The position numbers were made by a program, and so were the translations under genes. Shown in pieces: positions 11,443 through 19,427 of a stretch of 64,000 bases of DNA. The stretch is from Pseudoduganella flava (lineage in GTDB: Bacteria; Pseudomonadota; Gammaproteobacteria; Burkholderiales; Burkholderiaceae_D). The first letter of the stretch is position 1, and every line of letters begins with the position of its first letter. The notes under the pieces are model-generated. The model had not been told where the DNA came from. It saw nothing but the letters and a program-made list of their open reading frames with translations, and searched no databases. The stretch is from NCBI RefSeq assembly GCF_007830495.1, contig NZ_VLKW01000004.1, positions 310,001 to 374,000 of the forward strand, in the 5' to 3' direction.

Positions 11443-13161
11443 ATGTCTGAAGACCATCGCAATACTTCCGCCGCGCCTGCCAAGGGCAAGCGCGTCTCCC
11501 GCCGCAAGTTTCTCGGCGTGGCCGCCGGCACCGCAGCCGTACTGGGCGGCGCCTCCGCTGTCTTCGGTCGCCAATACCGTGCCGACAAGGCGGATCGCAC
11601 GGTCGACGTGCTGCTGATCGGCGGAGGCATCATGAGCGCGACGCTCGGTGTCTACCTGGCCGAGCTGGAGCCGAAGTGGACCTTCGAAGTGTTCGAACGG
11701 TTGGACAAGGTCGCGGAAGAAAGCTCCAACGGCTGGAACAACGCGGGGACCGGTCACTCGGCGCTGTGCGAACTGAATTACACGCCGATGGACGACAAGG
11801 GGCAGGTGCACATCACCAAGGCGATCGAGATCAACGAGAACTTCCAGATCTCGCGGCAGTTCTGGTCGCATCAGGTGCGCAAGGGCGTGCTGGGCAATCC
11901 GCGCGAGTTCATCAATTCGACGCCCCACATGAACCTGGTGTTCGGCAAGGAGAACCGGGAGTTCATCCAGAAGCGCGTCGCCGCGCTGAAGGCGTCGCCG
12001 CGGTTCGCCGGCATGGAAATGACCACCGATCCGGCGCAGATCGCCAAATGGGTGCCGATCATGATGGAAGGCCGCAAGCCGGACGAGATCGTCACCGCCA
12101 CCCGTTCGCCGCTCGGCACCGACGTCAACCTGGGCGCGATCACGCGCCAGTTCTACAAGCATCTCGGCGAGACGCTGGGCAACCGCGTCACGACCGGATA
12201 CGAGGTGCGCTCCATCACGCGCAACGACGATGGCTCCTGGCGCGTGTCGGCCTTCGACGTCAACGACAGTTCGAAGGTCCAGACGGTCGATGCGCGGCAC
12301 ATCTTCATCGGCGCGGGCGGCGCCGCGCTGCCGTTGCTGCAGCGGACGGGCATTCCGGAAGCGAAGCAATATGCCGGCTTCCCCGTCGGCGGCGAGTTCC
12401 TCGTCACGGATAATCCAGCCATTACCGCGCGCCACCTGGCCAAGGTGTACGGCCTGGCGGATACGGGTTCGCCACCGATGTCGGTGCCGCACCTCGATAC
12501 CCGCGTGCTGGACGGTAAAACCGTGCTGCTGTTCGGGCCATTCGCCACCTGGTCCACCAAGTTCCTCAAGAACGGTTCGTACTTCGATATCGGCAAGGCC
12601 ACCACGGCGTCCAATGTCCTGCCGCAGTTGCAGGTCGGCGTCCACGAATTCGCACTCGTGAAATACCTGGCGCAGCAACTGGAGCAGTCCTGGGACGACA
12701 AGATGGCGGCGCTGCGCCGCTACATGCCCGAGGCGAAGGACGCGGACTGGCGCCTGTGGCAAGCGGGCCAGCGCGTGCAGATCATCAAGGACATTCCCGG
12801 CAAGGGCGGCGCACTGAAGCTCGGTACGGAAGTCGTCGTGTCGGCGGACCGCTCGGTGTCGGCGTTGCTGGGCGCGTCGCCAGGCGGCTCCACGTCGCCG
12901 GCGATCATGCTGTCGCTGCTGGAGAAGGTATTCCCGGATCGGATGAAGACGGCCGCGTGGCAGGAAAAGATTCGCGAGATCGTGCCGTCCTACGGCAAAA
13001 AGCTGAACGAGAACGCGCAGCTGCTGGCGACGACCTGGGCTGCTACCGCCGAAACACTGCAGTTGGCGATCGCGTCGCCAGGTCTGGAGGGTTTCGTCGG
13101 CGGCGCGGTGCCGGTCGACGGACCTGGGCAACTGAAAAAAGTGCCGGATATCGCGCTGTAG
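11443..13161 (+). CDS. mqo: Malate:quinone oxidoreductase with twin-arginine leader
   Basis: FAD enzyme that oxidises L-malate to oxaloacetate and reduces quinone, bypassing NAD malate dehydrogenase in the TCA cycle. The core starts at about residue 46 (VDVLLIGGGIMSATLGVYLA, dinucleotide fold) and has the family blocks SSNGWNNAGTGHSALCELNY, GNPREFINSTPHMNLVFG and LLGASPGGSTSPAIMLSLLE. Unusual: the protein begins with a textbook Tat signal, SRRKFLGVAAGTAAVLGG (Arg20-Arg21), whereas classical Mqo is a peripheral protein on the cytoplasmic face. 572 aa against about 500-550 in the family is explained by this leader. Start fixed by GGAAGGA. Whether it is really exported is an inference. Confidence 0.94.
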   Translation: MSEDHRNTSAAPAKGKRVSRRKFLGVAAGTAAVLGGASAVFGRQYRADKADRTVDVLLIGGGIMSATLGVYLAELEPKWTFEVFERLDKVAEESSNGWNNAGTGHSALCELNYTPMDDKGQVHITKAIEINENFQISRQFWSHQVRKGVLGNPREFINSTPHMNLVFGKENREFIQKRVAALKASPRFAGMEMTTDPAQIAKWVPIMMEGRKPDEIVTATRSPLGTDVNLGAITRQFYKHLGETLGNRVTTGYEVRSITRNDDGSWRVSAFDVNDSSKVQTVDARHIFIGAGGAALPLLQRTGIPEAKQYAGFPVGGEFLVTDNPAITARHLAKVYGLADTGSPPMSVPHLDTRVLDGKTVLLFGPFATWSTKFLKNGSYFDIGKATTASNVLPQLQVGVHEFALVKYLAQQLEQSWDDKMAALRRYMPEAKDADWRLWQAGQRVQIIKDIPGKGGALKLGTEVVVSADRSVSALLGASPGGSTSPAIMLSLLEKVFPDRMKTAAWQEKIREIVPSYGKKLNENAQLLATTWAATAETLQLAIASPGLEGFVGGAVPVDGPGQLKKVPDIAL

Positions 13162-13239
13162 TGCGATCAGGCTGAAGCCGGGCGTGCGCCGATGAAGCGT
13201 TGGTCGCGCCATGGCTGAGCCCCATTTTGGCGCGCAGCC

Positions 13240-13254
13240 GCACCAGCAAGGTGC
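13240..13254 (+). promoter_or_regulatory. NtrC-type binding site upstream of amt
   Basis: GCACC-AGCAA-GGTGC matches the known NtrC consensus GCACC-N5-GGTGC exactly. A second, half-conserved site (GCACC-N5-GCCGC) follows at 13274-13288. Both lie 30-80 bases before the sigma-54 element, the normal enhancer arrangement. Confidence 0.6.
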
Positions 13255-13318
13255 TGATGAGCGCCGAAATGCAGCACCGAAATGCCGCGCACCGTTGTGC
13301 GGCATTCCTCACCAAAAC

Positions 13319-13333
13319 GGCACAGTTCTTGCT
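13319..13333 (+). promoter_or_regulatory. Sigma-54 (-24/-12) promoter of amt
   Basis: GGCAC-AGTTC-TTGCT keeps the invariant GG and GC with exactly ten bases between them and fits the consensus TGGCAC-N5-TTGCW except for its first base. Transcription would start near 13344, leaving a 30-base leader before the amt ATG. With the NtrC-type sites it predicts induction by nitrogen limitation. Confidence 0.65.
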
Positions 13334-13374
13334 CACTCCTGGTGCTTTTGCACATTTATAGGGAGTGGTGGTCA

Positions 13375-14580
13375 ATGGAGGCGTATAAGAACGGTGCCGA
13401 TGCGTTGTTCGTCCTGCTGGGCGGCATCATGGTGCTGGCAATGCACGCCGGGTTCGCGTTCCTGGAACTCGGTACCGTGCGCAAGAAGAACCAGGTCAAC
13501 GCACTGGTCAAGATCCTCGTCGATTTCGCCGTCTCGGCGATCGCCTATTTCTGTGTCGGCTATGGCATCGCCTATGGCGTGCACTTCTTTGGTGCCACCG
13601 ACACGCTCGTCGCGAAGAACGGCTACGAGCTCGTCAAGTTCTTCTTCCTGCTGACGTTTGCCGCCGCGATCCCCGCGATCATCTCGGGCGGCATCGCCGA
13701 GCGTGCCAAGTTCTATCCGCAGATGGCCGCCACGGCCTTGCTGGTCGGCCTCGTCTACCCGTTCTTCGAAGGCATCGCGTGGAACAACCTGTTCGGTATC
13801 CAGCCGTGGCTGCAGGGGACGTTCGGCGCGCCGTTCCATGACTTCGCCGGCTCCGTCGTCGTCCACGCCGTCGGCGGCTGGGCCGCATTGCCGGCCGTGC
13901 TGCTGCTGGGCGCGCGCCGCGGCCGCTACACGAAGGATGGCCGCATCGCCGCGCACCCGCCGTCGAACATCCCGTTCCTCGCGCTGGGCGCGTGGATTCT
14001 CGCGGTCGGCTGGTTCGGCTTCAACGTGATGAGCGCGCAGACGTTGGACAAGATGAACGGCCTCGTCGCCGTCAACTCGCTGATGGCGCTCGTCGGCGGC
14101 ACGTTGACGGCGCTGGTCCTCGGCCGCAACGACCCCGGCTTCGCCTACAACGGTCCGCTGGCGGGCCTGGTGGCCGTCTGCGCCGGCTCCGACCTGATGC
14201 ACCCGCTGGGTGCGCTCGTCACGGGCGGCGTTGCCGGCGCGATCTTCGTCGTGATGTTCACGCTCGCGCAGAACAAATGGAAGATCGACGACGTGCTGGG
14301 CGTGTGGCCGCTGCACGGCCTGTGCGGCGCGTGGGGCGGCATCGCGGCCGGCATCTTCGGCAGCCATGCGCTGGGCGGGCTGGGCGGCGTTTCGTTCGTT
14401 TCGCAGCTGCTCGGTACGGTCCTGGGCATCGTCATCGCTGGTGTGGGAGGTGCGCTCGTGTACGGCGTGCTGAAGGCCACCGTCGGCTTGCGCCTCGACC
14501 CGGAGCAGGAATTCGACGGCGCCGACCTGTCGATCCACAAGATCAGCGCCACGCCGGAGCGCGAGACGATCGCCGGATGA
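13375..14580 (+). CDS. amt: Ammonium transporter
   Basis: Amt/MEP/Rh family channel for ammonium in the inner membrane (401 aa, about eleven helices, no cleavable signal). Family motifs are clear: ALFVLLGGIMVLAMHAGFAF, GGIAERAKF, DFAGSVVVHAVGGWAALPA (first of the twin His), GWFGFNVMSA and LGVWPLHGLCGAWGGIAAG (second twin His). Start at the ATG behind AGGGAG. It stands alone without the glnK gene that usually accompanies amt, so a PII partner must be elsewhere. A sigma-54 promoter and NtrC-type sites precede it. Its stop codon lies within a 45-bp perfect inverted repeat. Confidence 0.95.
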   Translation: MEAYKNGADALFVLLGGIMVLAMHAGFAFLELGTVRKKNQVNALVKILVDFAVSAIAYFCVGYGIAYGVHFFGATDTLVAKNGYELVKFFFLLTFAAAIPAIISGGIAERAKFYPQMAATALLVGLVYPFFEGIAWNNLFGIQPWLQGTFGAPFHDFAGSVVVHAVGGWAALPAVLLLGARRGRYTKDGRIAAHPPSNIPFLALGAWILAVGWFGFNVMSAQTLDKMNGLVAVNSLMALVGGTLTALVLGRNDPGFAYNGPLAGLVAVCAGSDLMHPLGALVTGGVAGAIFVVMFTLAQNKWKIDDVLGVWPLHGLCGAWGGIAAGIFGSHALGGLGGVSFVSQLLGTVLGIVIAGVGGALVYGVLKATVGLRLDPEQEFDGADLSIHKISATPERETIAG

Positions 14581-14621
14581 GCCTGTGTCACTGGTGCCAG
14601 GCACCAGTGACACAGGCTCAT
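14577..14621. repeat. GTGTCACTGGTGCC inverted repeat at the amt stop
   Basis: Perfect 22-bp arms around one central A; the left arm includes the amt stop codon. The core GTGTCACTGGTGCC/GGCACCAGTGACAC is shared with the tandem block at 18154-18298. There is no T-tract, but as RNA it would form a very stable hairpin at the end of the amt message and may protect or end it. Confidence 0.85.
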
Positions 14622-14635
14622 CGGTAATGCTTGAA

Positions 14636-14654
14636 AATAAGAATCATTCGCATT
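14636..14654 (+). promoter_or_regulatory. Fur box upstream of the heme-type TonB receptor
   Basis: AATAAGAATCATTCGCATT fits the hexamer-array form of the Fur consensus (NATWAT blocks; core AATCATT) and sits about 80 bases before the receptor gene, where it would cover the promoter. Predicts repression by Fur-iron. Confidence 0.65.
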
Positions 14655-14731
14655 AAGATGGCATTCTTGCGCCAGCCACCCTGTTCCGGATCAGGGGCCA
14701 GCTTTCGACTGACCTCTCGCACTGGAACACC

Positions 14732-16990
14732 ATGGATGCACACCTTGCCCGCCGGCGCCTGCTGCCGGCGCTGCTGATGTCCGCGCTGGCGCCGCTCGGC
14801 CACGCACAAACCACCACCTCGACCACCACCACCGCCCTCGGCGAAATCCTCGTCACCGCGCGGCGCGACGAAGCGCCGGCGGGTACGAAGACCGTCCTCA
14901 GCGCCGCCGAGCTGGCCCGCCAGGGCGCGCAGGACATGCGCAACATCGCCCGCTACGCGCCGCTGATCAGCGTGCCGAACGCGGCCAGCGGATCGGGCAG
15001 CGTGTGGGACAGCACCGGCAACACTGGCTTCAACATCCGCGGCATCGACGGCAACCGCGTCAGCATGGACGTGGACGGCATCGCGCTGCCCGACGCGGCA
15101 CCGAAGCCGGACGGCACGTCGCTGAACACCTTCGGCATCGGCCGCGATTACTTCGACCCGGAGACGTTCCGCGAAGTGAGCATCACGTCCGGCACCACGG
15201 CGACCGGCCCGGGAACCCCCGGCCTGGGCGGCGCCGTGGCGCTCGTCACGAAAGCGCCGGAAGACTATGTGAGCAAGGAGCACCCCGTCCACGCGGACTA
15301 CAAGTTCGGCTACGACGGCTCGAACCACATGCGCATGCATGCGCTGACGGGCGCCGCCGACATGGGCGGGATGCAGCTGCTCGCGCTGTTCGTGCACCGG
15401 GACGGCAAGGAGTACGAATCGGCCGGCAACACCGTGCAGAACCCGGACGACTGGGATTCCGACGCGCTGCTTGCCAAGCTGTCGTGGTATCCGCTGGCGG
15501 GCCACAAGGTAACGGCCACCATCGACGCCTACCAGGCCAGCCACGTGCGCGATTACCTCAACAAGGTCAGCGCGCTGTATCCGCAGGGCGTGGACCAGCA
15601 ATCGGACACGCGGCGCAGCCGCTTCTCGCTCGACCACGAATTCACCGGCAAGACGGCGCTGTTCGACCGGCTCGATTCGCGCATCTACGCACAGAACGCG
15701 GAAGTGGACGACCGCACCGATGCGTACTACGTTTCGGGCGGCCAGCGCTACCAGCGCGCGATCGATACGGGCTACTTCAACAGGAGCCGCGGCATCGCCA
15801 GCAATGCCGTCAAGGAGTTCGGCGCGCACCGCCTGTCGTACGGCATCGCTGCGGAAGACGTCGAGACGCGCCGCCCGTGGCGCGAGGACCGCACGGTGCT
15901 GGCCACCGGCACCCACCAGATCACGAACAAGAACCGCATGGTGGACACGGACACGACGAAGCTCTGGGCGTTCGCGCGCGCCGAACTCGCGCTGACGGAT
16001 AGCCTGACGTTGACGCCGGGCCTGCGCTACGACTGGCGCGAACTGGAACCGAAGAACGTGCAGGACTACGTGGTCGCCGTGCCGGCCGCCCAGAAGGAGC
16101 TGCGCACACGGAAGGACGACTACTTCACGCCGAGCCTGGAGCTGGCGTACAAGCTGCGCCCCGACCTGACGGCCTACGCGAAGTACAGCCGCGGCACGCG
16201 TCTGCCGACGGCCGCCGAGATGACCGGCACCTACGACTCGTTCAGCTACACGGGCGCCGGCACCGGCTACGCGGTGCTGGGCAATGCGGACTTGAAGAAG
16301 GAAACCAGCAACGCGTTCGAACTGGGGGTGCGCGGCGAGGCGGTGCCCGGCGTATCGATCCAGGCCGCCGCCTTTCACACGAAGTACAGGAACTTCATCG
16401 AGTATGCCGAGCAGCCGCTCGATCTCGTCAACTACCCGACCATCACGCAGTTCCTGTACCGGCCGGAGAACGTCGGCTCGGCGAAGACGTGGGGCGCCGA
16501 GGTCTCCGCGCAGTTCGCGTTGAAGCAGTGGTCCGCGGCGCTGAACGGTGCCAGCGTGACGGTGGCGGCCGGCGTCCAGCACAGCAAGGCGCGCAACGAG
16601 GAGACCGGTGTGGAAGGCGAACTCGCGTCGACCCTGCCGCGCAAGATCAGCGCGACGTTCGCGTGGGACGACCCGGCCAAGCGGGGCGGCGCCGCGCTGT
16701 CCGTGTTCAGTGTGCACGGCAAGGAGGCCAAGGCGGACGTGATCGCGGGTACGACGACGGCGCGCTTCGCCGTGCCCGGTGCGACGGTGGCGGACCTGAC
16801 GGCGTACTGGAACATCGGCAAGCACGCCAGCGTCACGGCCGGCATCTACAACCTGACCGACAAACAATACTGGGACTACGCATCGTCGCGCAGTCTCGCC
16901 GCCGGCACCACGGCAACGGCGCTGGCCGACATCGAACGCCAGGCCCGCCCGGGCCGCTACGGCGCCGTCACGTTCAAAGTCATCTACTGA
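14732..16990 (+). CDS. TonB-dependent receptor, heme/hemoglobin type
   Basis: 752-aa outer-membrane receptor: signal peptide (RRRLLPALLMSALAPLGHAQ), a TonB-box-like segment (LGEILVTARRDE), plug domain with NTGFNIRGIDGNRVSMDVDG and GTPGLGGAVALVTK, then a 22-strand barrel ending in an aromatic residue (TFKVIY). SRGTRLPTAAEMTG and NADLKKETSNAFELG correspond to the FRAP and NPxL regions that mark heme receptors, though FRAP itself is altered. An upstream Fur box and a downstream HemS-like gene (11 bases away, same operon) support heme or hemoprotein uptake. A siderophore substrate is the alternative. Confidence 0.85.
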   Translation: MDAHLARRRLLPALLMSALAPLGHAQTTTSTTTTALGEILVTARRDEAPAGTKTVLSAAELARQGAQDMRNIARYAPLISVPNAASGSGSVWDSTGNTGFNIRGIDGNRVSMDVDGIALPDAAPKPDGTSLNTFGIGRDYFDPETFREVSITSGTTATGPGTPGLGGAVALVTKAPEDYVSKEHPVHADYKFGYDGSNHMRMHALTGAADMGGMQLLALFVHRDGKEYESAGNTVQNPDDWDSDALLAKLSWYPLAGHKVTATIDAYQASHVRDYLNKVSALYPQGVDQQSDTRRSRFSLDHEFTGKTALFDRLDSRIYAQNAEVDDRTDAYYVSGGQRYQRAIDTGYFNRSRGIASNAVKEFGAHRLSYGIAAEDVETRRPWREDRTVLATGTHQITNKNRMVDTDTTKLWAFARAELALTDSLTLTPGLRYDWRELEPKNVQDYVVAVPAAQKELRTRKDDYFTPSLELAYKLRPDLTAYAKYSRGTRLPTAAEMTGTYDSFSYTGAGTGYAVLGNADLKKETSNAFELGVRGEAVPGVSIQAAAFHTKYRNFIEYAEQPLDLVNYPTITQFLYRPENVGSAKTWGAEVSAQFALKQWSAALNGASVTVAAGVQHSKARNEETGVEGELASTLPRKISATFAWDDPAKRGGAALSVFSVHGKEAKADVIAGTTTARFAVPGATVADLTAYWNIGKHASVTAGIYNLTDKQYWDYASSRSLAAGTTATALADIERQARPGRYGAVTFKVIY

Positions 16991-17001
16991 GGAGAACAAG
17001 C

Positions 17002-18156
17002 ATGAACACCCACCGTCGTTATCTGAGCCTGCTGGCGCTGTCCGGCGCACTGGTCCTGGGCCATGCCCACGCCGCCACGCTGGCCGAACGCTGGAACGCG
17101 CTGCGCGCCGAACAACCGAAGCTGGGCATCCGCGACGCCGCGCGGCAGTTGAACGTCTCCGAGGCGGAGCTGCTGGCCACCGGCATCGGTACCACGGTCA
17201 CGCGGCTGGCCGACACAAACCACGCGCCGCGCGAGATCATGCGCCGCGCGCTGGACCTGGGCAAGGTGATGGCGCTGACACGCAATGAGAACGGCGTCAT
17301 CGAAGTGACGGGCGTCGCGACACGCATCGCCAAGCAAGGCGAGGAAGAGAAAAATGCGGGAGCGCAGGACGCCGAGAAGGAAGCCCGCGAACTGAACATC
17401 GCCGGCGGCTACCTGGGCGGCCCGATCGACCTGCGCTTCCACTTCGTCAAGTGGAAGCATGCGTTCGCCGTCGTCCAGCCGGGCAAGGATGGCGCGGTGA
17501 CGCGCAGCCTGCAGTTCTTCGACGAGCATGGCAATGCGGTGCACAAGGTGTACGTGAAGGACGAGGCGAAGGTCCCGGTATTCGACCGGATCGTCGCCGA
17601 CTTCCGCCATCCCCAGCAGGACGCCAAGCTGGCCATCACGCCGACGGTACCGAAGCCTGCCGACAAGCCCGACAGCGCAGTGGACGTGAAGGAGTTCCAG
17701 CAGGCGTGGAAGGAGATGTCGGACGTCCACCAGTTCAACCGCATCGTGGCCGAGTTCAAGCTGTCGCGCGAACAGGCGCTGCGCCTGGCCCCGGCCGGCA
17801 CCGTGCAGAAGGTAACGCCGCAGGCTGTGCGCCAGCTGCTGGAGCAGGCAGCGGCGAAACAGGTGCCGATCATGGCGTTCGTCGGCAACGGCGGCGTCAC
17901 GCAGATCTACAGCGGCAGGATCAACAAGGTGCAGGAAAGCGCCGGCTACTTCAACGTGCTGGACCCGGACTTCAACCTGCACCTGCGCGACAGGAACTTC
18001 AAGGCAGGCTACGTGTTGCAGCGGGCGGGCGTGACGTCGGTGGAGTTCTACGACACCAACGGCGACCTGGTCGTCACGTTCTTCGGCGTGCGCGAACGGG
18101 GCAAGCCGCAACCGCAGCCGTGGCTGGACCTGGCGGCGGCGTTGCCGAAGAGCTGA
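17002..18156 (+). CDS. HemS/ChuS-family hemin-binding or -degrading protein with signal peptide
   Basis: 384-aa member of the HemS/ChuS/HmuS family, which binds heme and in some members degrades it in the cytoplasm. Family features: KLGIRDAARQLNVSEAELLA near the N-terminus, WKHAFAV, and the DVHQFNRIVAEFKLSREQAL segment (His at about 243) resembling the heme-ligand His region of HemS. Unlike the classical cytoplasmic proteins it begins with a Sec signal peptide (MNTHRRYLSLLALSGALVLG, then HAHAA), so it should be periplasmic. The start is set by AGGAG overlapping the receptor stop. Likely a periplasmic heme carrier for the receptor; enzymatic activity cannot be judged. Confidence 0.82.
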   Translation: MNTHRRYLSLLALSGALVLGHAHAATLAERWNALRAEQPKLGIRDAARQLNVSEAELLATGIGTTVTRLADTNHAPREIMRRALDLGKVMALTRNENGVIEVTGVATRIAKQGEEEKNAGAQDAEKEARELNIAGGYLGGPIDLRFHFVKWKHAFAVVQPGKDGAVTRSLQFFDEHGNAVHKVYVKDEAKVPVFDRIVADFRHPQQDAKLAITPTVPKPADKPDSAVDVKEFQQAWKEMSDVHQFNRIVAEFKLSREQALRLAPAGTVQKVTPQAVRQLLEQAAAKQVPIMAFVGNGGVTQIYSGRINKVQESAGYFNVLDPDFNLHLRDRNFKAGYVLQRAGVTSVEFYDTNGDLVVTFFGVRERGKPQPQPWLDLAAALPKS

Positions 18157-18298
18157 GCTCGTGTCACTGGTGCCAGGCACCGGTGACACGAACTGAACTG
18201 GAGCCGTCACGTGGCTGAGCTTGTGTCACTGGTGCCAGGCACCGGTGACACGGGCTGAACAGGAGTCGTCACGTGGTTGAGCTGTGACACCGGCTGAT
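18154..18298. repeat. 62-bp tandem repeat with GTGTCACTGGTGCC palindrome
   Basis: Two full 62-bp units (18154-18215, 18216-18277) and a truncated third (18278-18298) between the convergent HemS-like and glpQ genes. Each full unit contains GTGTCACTGGTGCC-A-GGCACCGGTGACAC and ends with a GTCACGTGG segment. The units differ by only a few bases. The first starts at the stop codon of the HemS-like gene, the same placement as the related element at the amt stop. Confidence 0.88.
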
Positions 18299-18305
18299 CC
18301 GTTGA

Positions 18306-19427
18306 CTACATCCCGGCGATGGCCTTCACTCCCAGCGCCGGATCATCCGTAAAGAACCCATCCAGCCCCAGTTGCAGGTAGCGCCGCATCTCGGCGATCG
18401 AGCCGGCTTCGTTGCGGGCGTGCTCGCCGGCGCCGTCGCGGAAGTCGGCGGCAAGGAAGCGGTTCTCGGGGCGGAACGTCCAAGGTTCGAGGCGCAGGCC
18501 GGCCGCGTGCACGTCGGCCGCGAGCGACGTCGGGGCGGCGAGCTTGGCGTCCTTCTGCAACGGGATCAGCGCACGGGTCGGCGGCGCGAACGTGTCGGCG
18601 TACTGGGCGATGGTACGCAGGCCGGCCTTTGTTGCCATCTGCTCGTACGTCAGCGTGCCGCCGCTTGCTGCCACGTCGCTCGGTTTCACGGGGCCCACGC
18701 CCACCAGCTGCATCAGGCGCAGGTTGGCGCGCTTGCCCAGCTTCTCGCGCAGCAGGCGCAGGTTCGCCACTTCGAACGACTGGATCTCGACCGGCGCGCG
18801 GCGCGTGTACTCGTGCGCCGCCAGCGTGGCGATGAAGCGCTCTTCCAGCGGCAGGCCGGCGCGCGCGAAGTACGTCGAGTGTTTCAGCTCGGGCACGATG
18901 CCGATCACGCGGCCCGTCGTTGCGGACTGCGCGGCGACGAAGTCGATCACTTCCTCGAACGTCAGCACCTGGAACATGCCGTCGTACTGTGCGCTGCCGG
19001 GGCGTGACTGCGGGATGCGCTCGACGGCGCGCAGCGTCTTCAGTTCGGCGAGCGTGAAGTCGTCGACGAACCAGCCTTCGTGCGTTTCGCCGTCGATCGT
19101 CTTCTTCGTGCGGCGGCTGGCGAACTCGGGGTGCTTGCCCACGTCCGTCGTCTCCGACAGGAACGCTTCATGGCGCGCGACGAGAACACCATCCTTCGTC
19201 GACACCAGATCCGGTTCGACGTAGTCCGCGCCGTCCGCGATCGCCTGCGCATACGCGGCCAGCGTGTGCTCGGGCCGCAGGGCCGATGCGCCGCGGTGCG
19301 CGAACACGAGCGGGCGTGTGGAAGCGGCGCGCGCAGTCGGCAGCAGCAGGGCGCCGGCAAGCGCGGCGCCGGTGGCCACGAAGCGGCGGCGGGACAGGTG
19401 GCGCCGGCCCATCATGTTTGCGTTCAT
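18306..19427 (-). CDS. glpQ: Glycerophosphodiester phosphodiesterase (GlpQ type) with Tat signal
   Basis: Hydrolyses glycerophosphodiesters to glycerol 3-phosphate and an alcohol, in the periplasm. 373 aa with a twin-arginine leader (SRRRFVATGAALAGALLLP) and the GDPD barrel motifs AHRGASALRPEHTLAAY, DYVEPDLVSTKDG (metal Glu/Asp) and VARHEAFLSETTDV, plus GIVPELKHSTYF. The length matches periplasmic GlpQ rather than short cytoplasmic UgpQ. The start overlaps the stop of the upstream TonB receptor (ATGA), so receptor and enzyme form one operon, with a PhoB-like box in front. Confidence 0.93.
   Translation of the reverse strand: MNANMMGRRHLSRRRFVATGAALAGALLLPTARAASTRPLVFAHRGASALRPEHTLAAYAQAIADGADYVEPDLVSTKDGVLVARHEAFLSETTDVGKHPEFASRRTKKTIDGETHEGWFVDDFTLAELKTLRAVERIPQSRPGSAQYDGMFQVLTFEEVIDFVAAQSATTGRVIGIVPELKHSTYFARAGLPLEERFIATLAAHEYTRRAPVEIQSFEVANLRLLREKLGKRANLRLMQLVGVGPVKPSDVAASGGTLTYEQMATKAGLRTIAQYADTFAPPTRALIPLQKDAKLAAPTSLAADVHAAGLRLEPWTFRPENRFLAADFRDGAGEHARNEAGSIAEMRRYLQLGLDGFFTDDPALGVKAIAGM

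Noticed and set aside
13338..13351. Second sigma-54 element (TGGTGCTTTTGCA) before amt
   Set aside because: GG and GC are only seven bases apart instead of ten.
14577..14621. Rho-independent terminator of amt
   Set aside because: Strong stem but no T-tract on either side; listed as a repeat instead.
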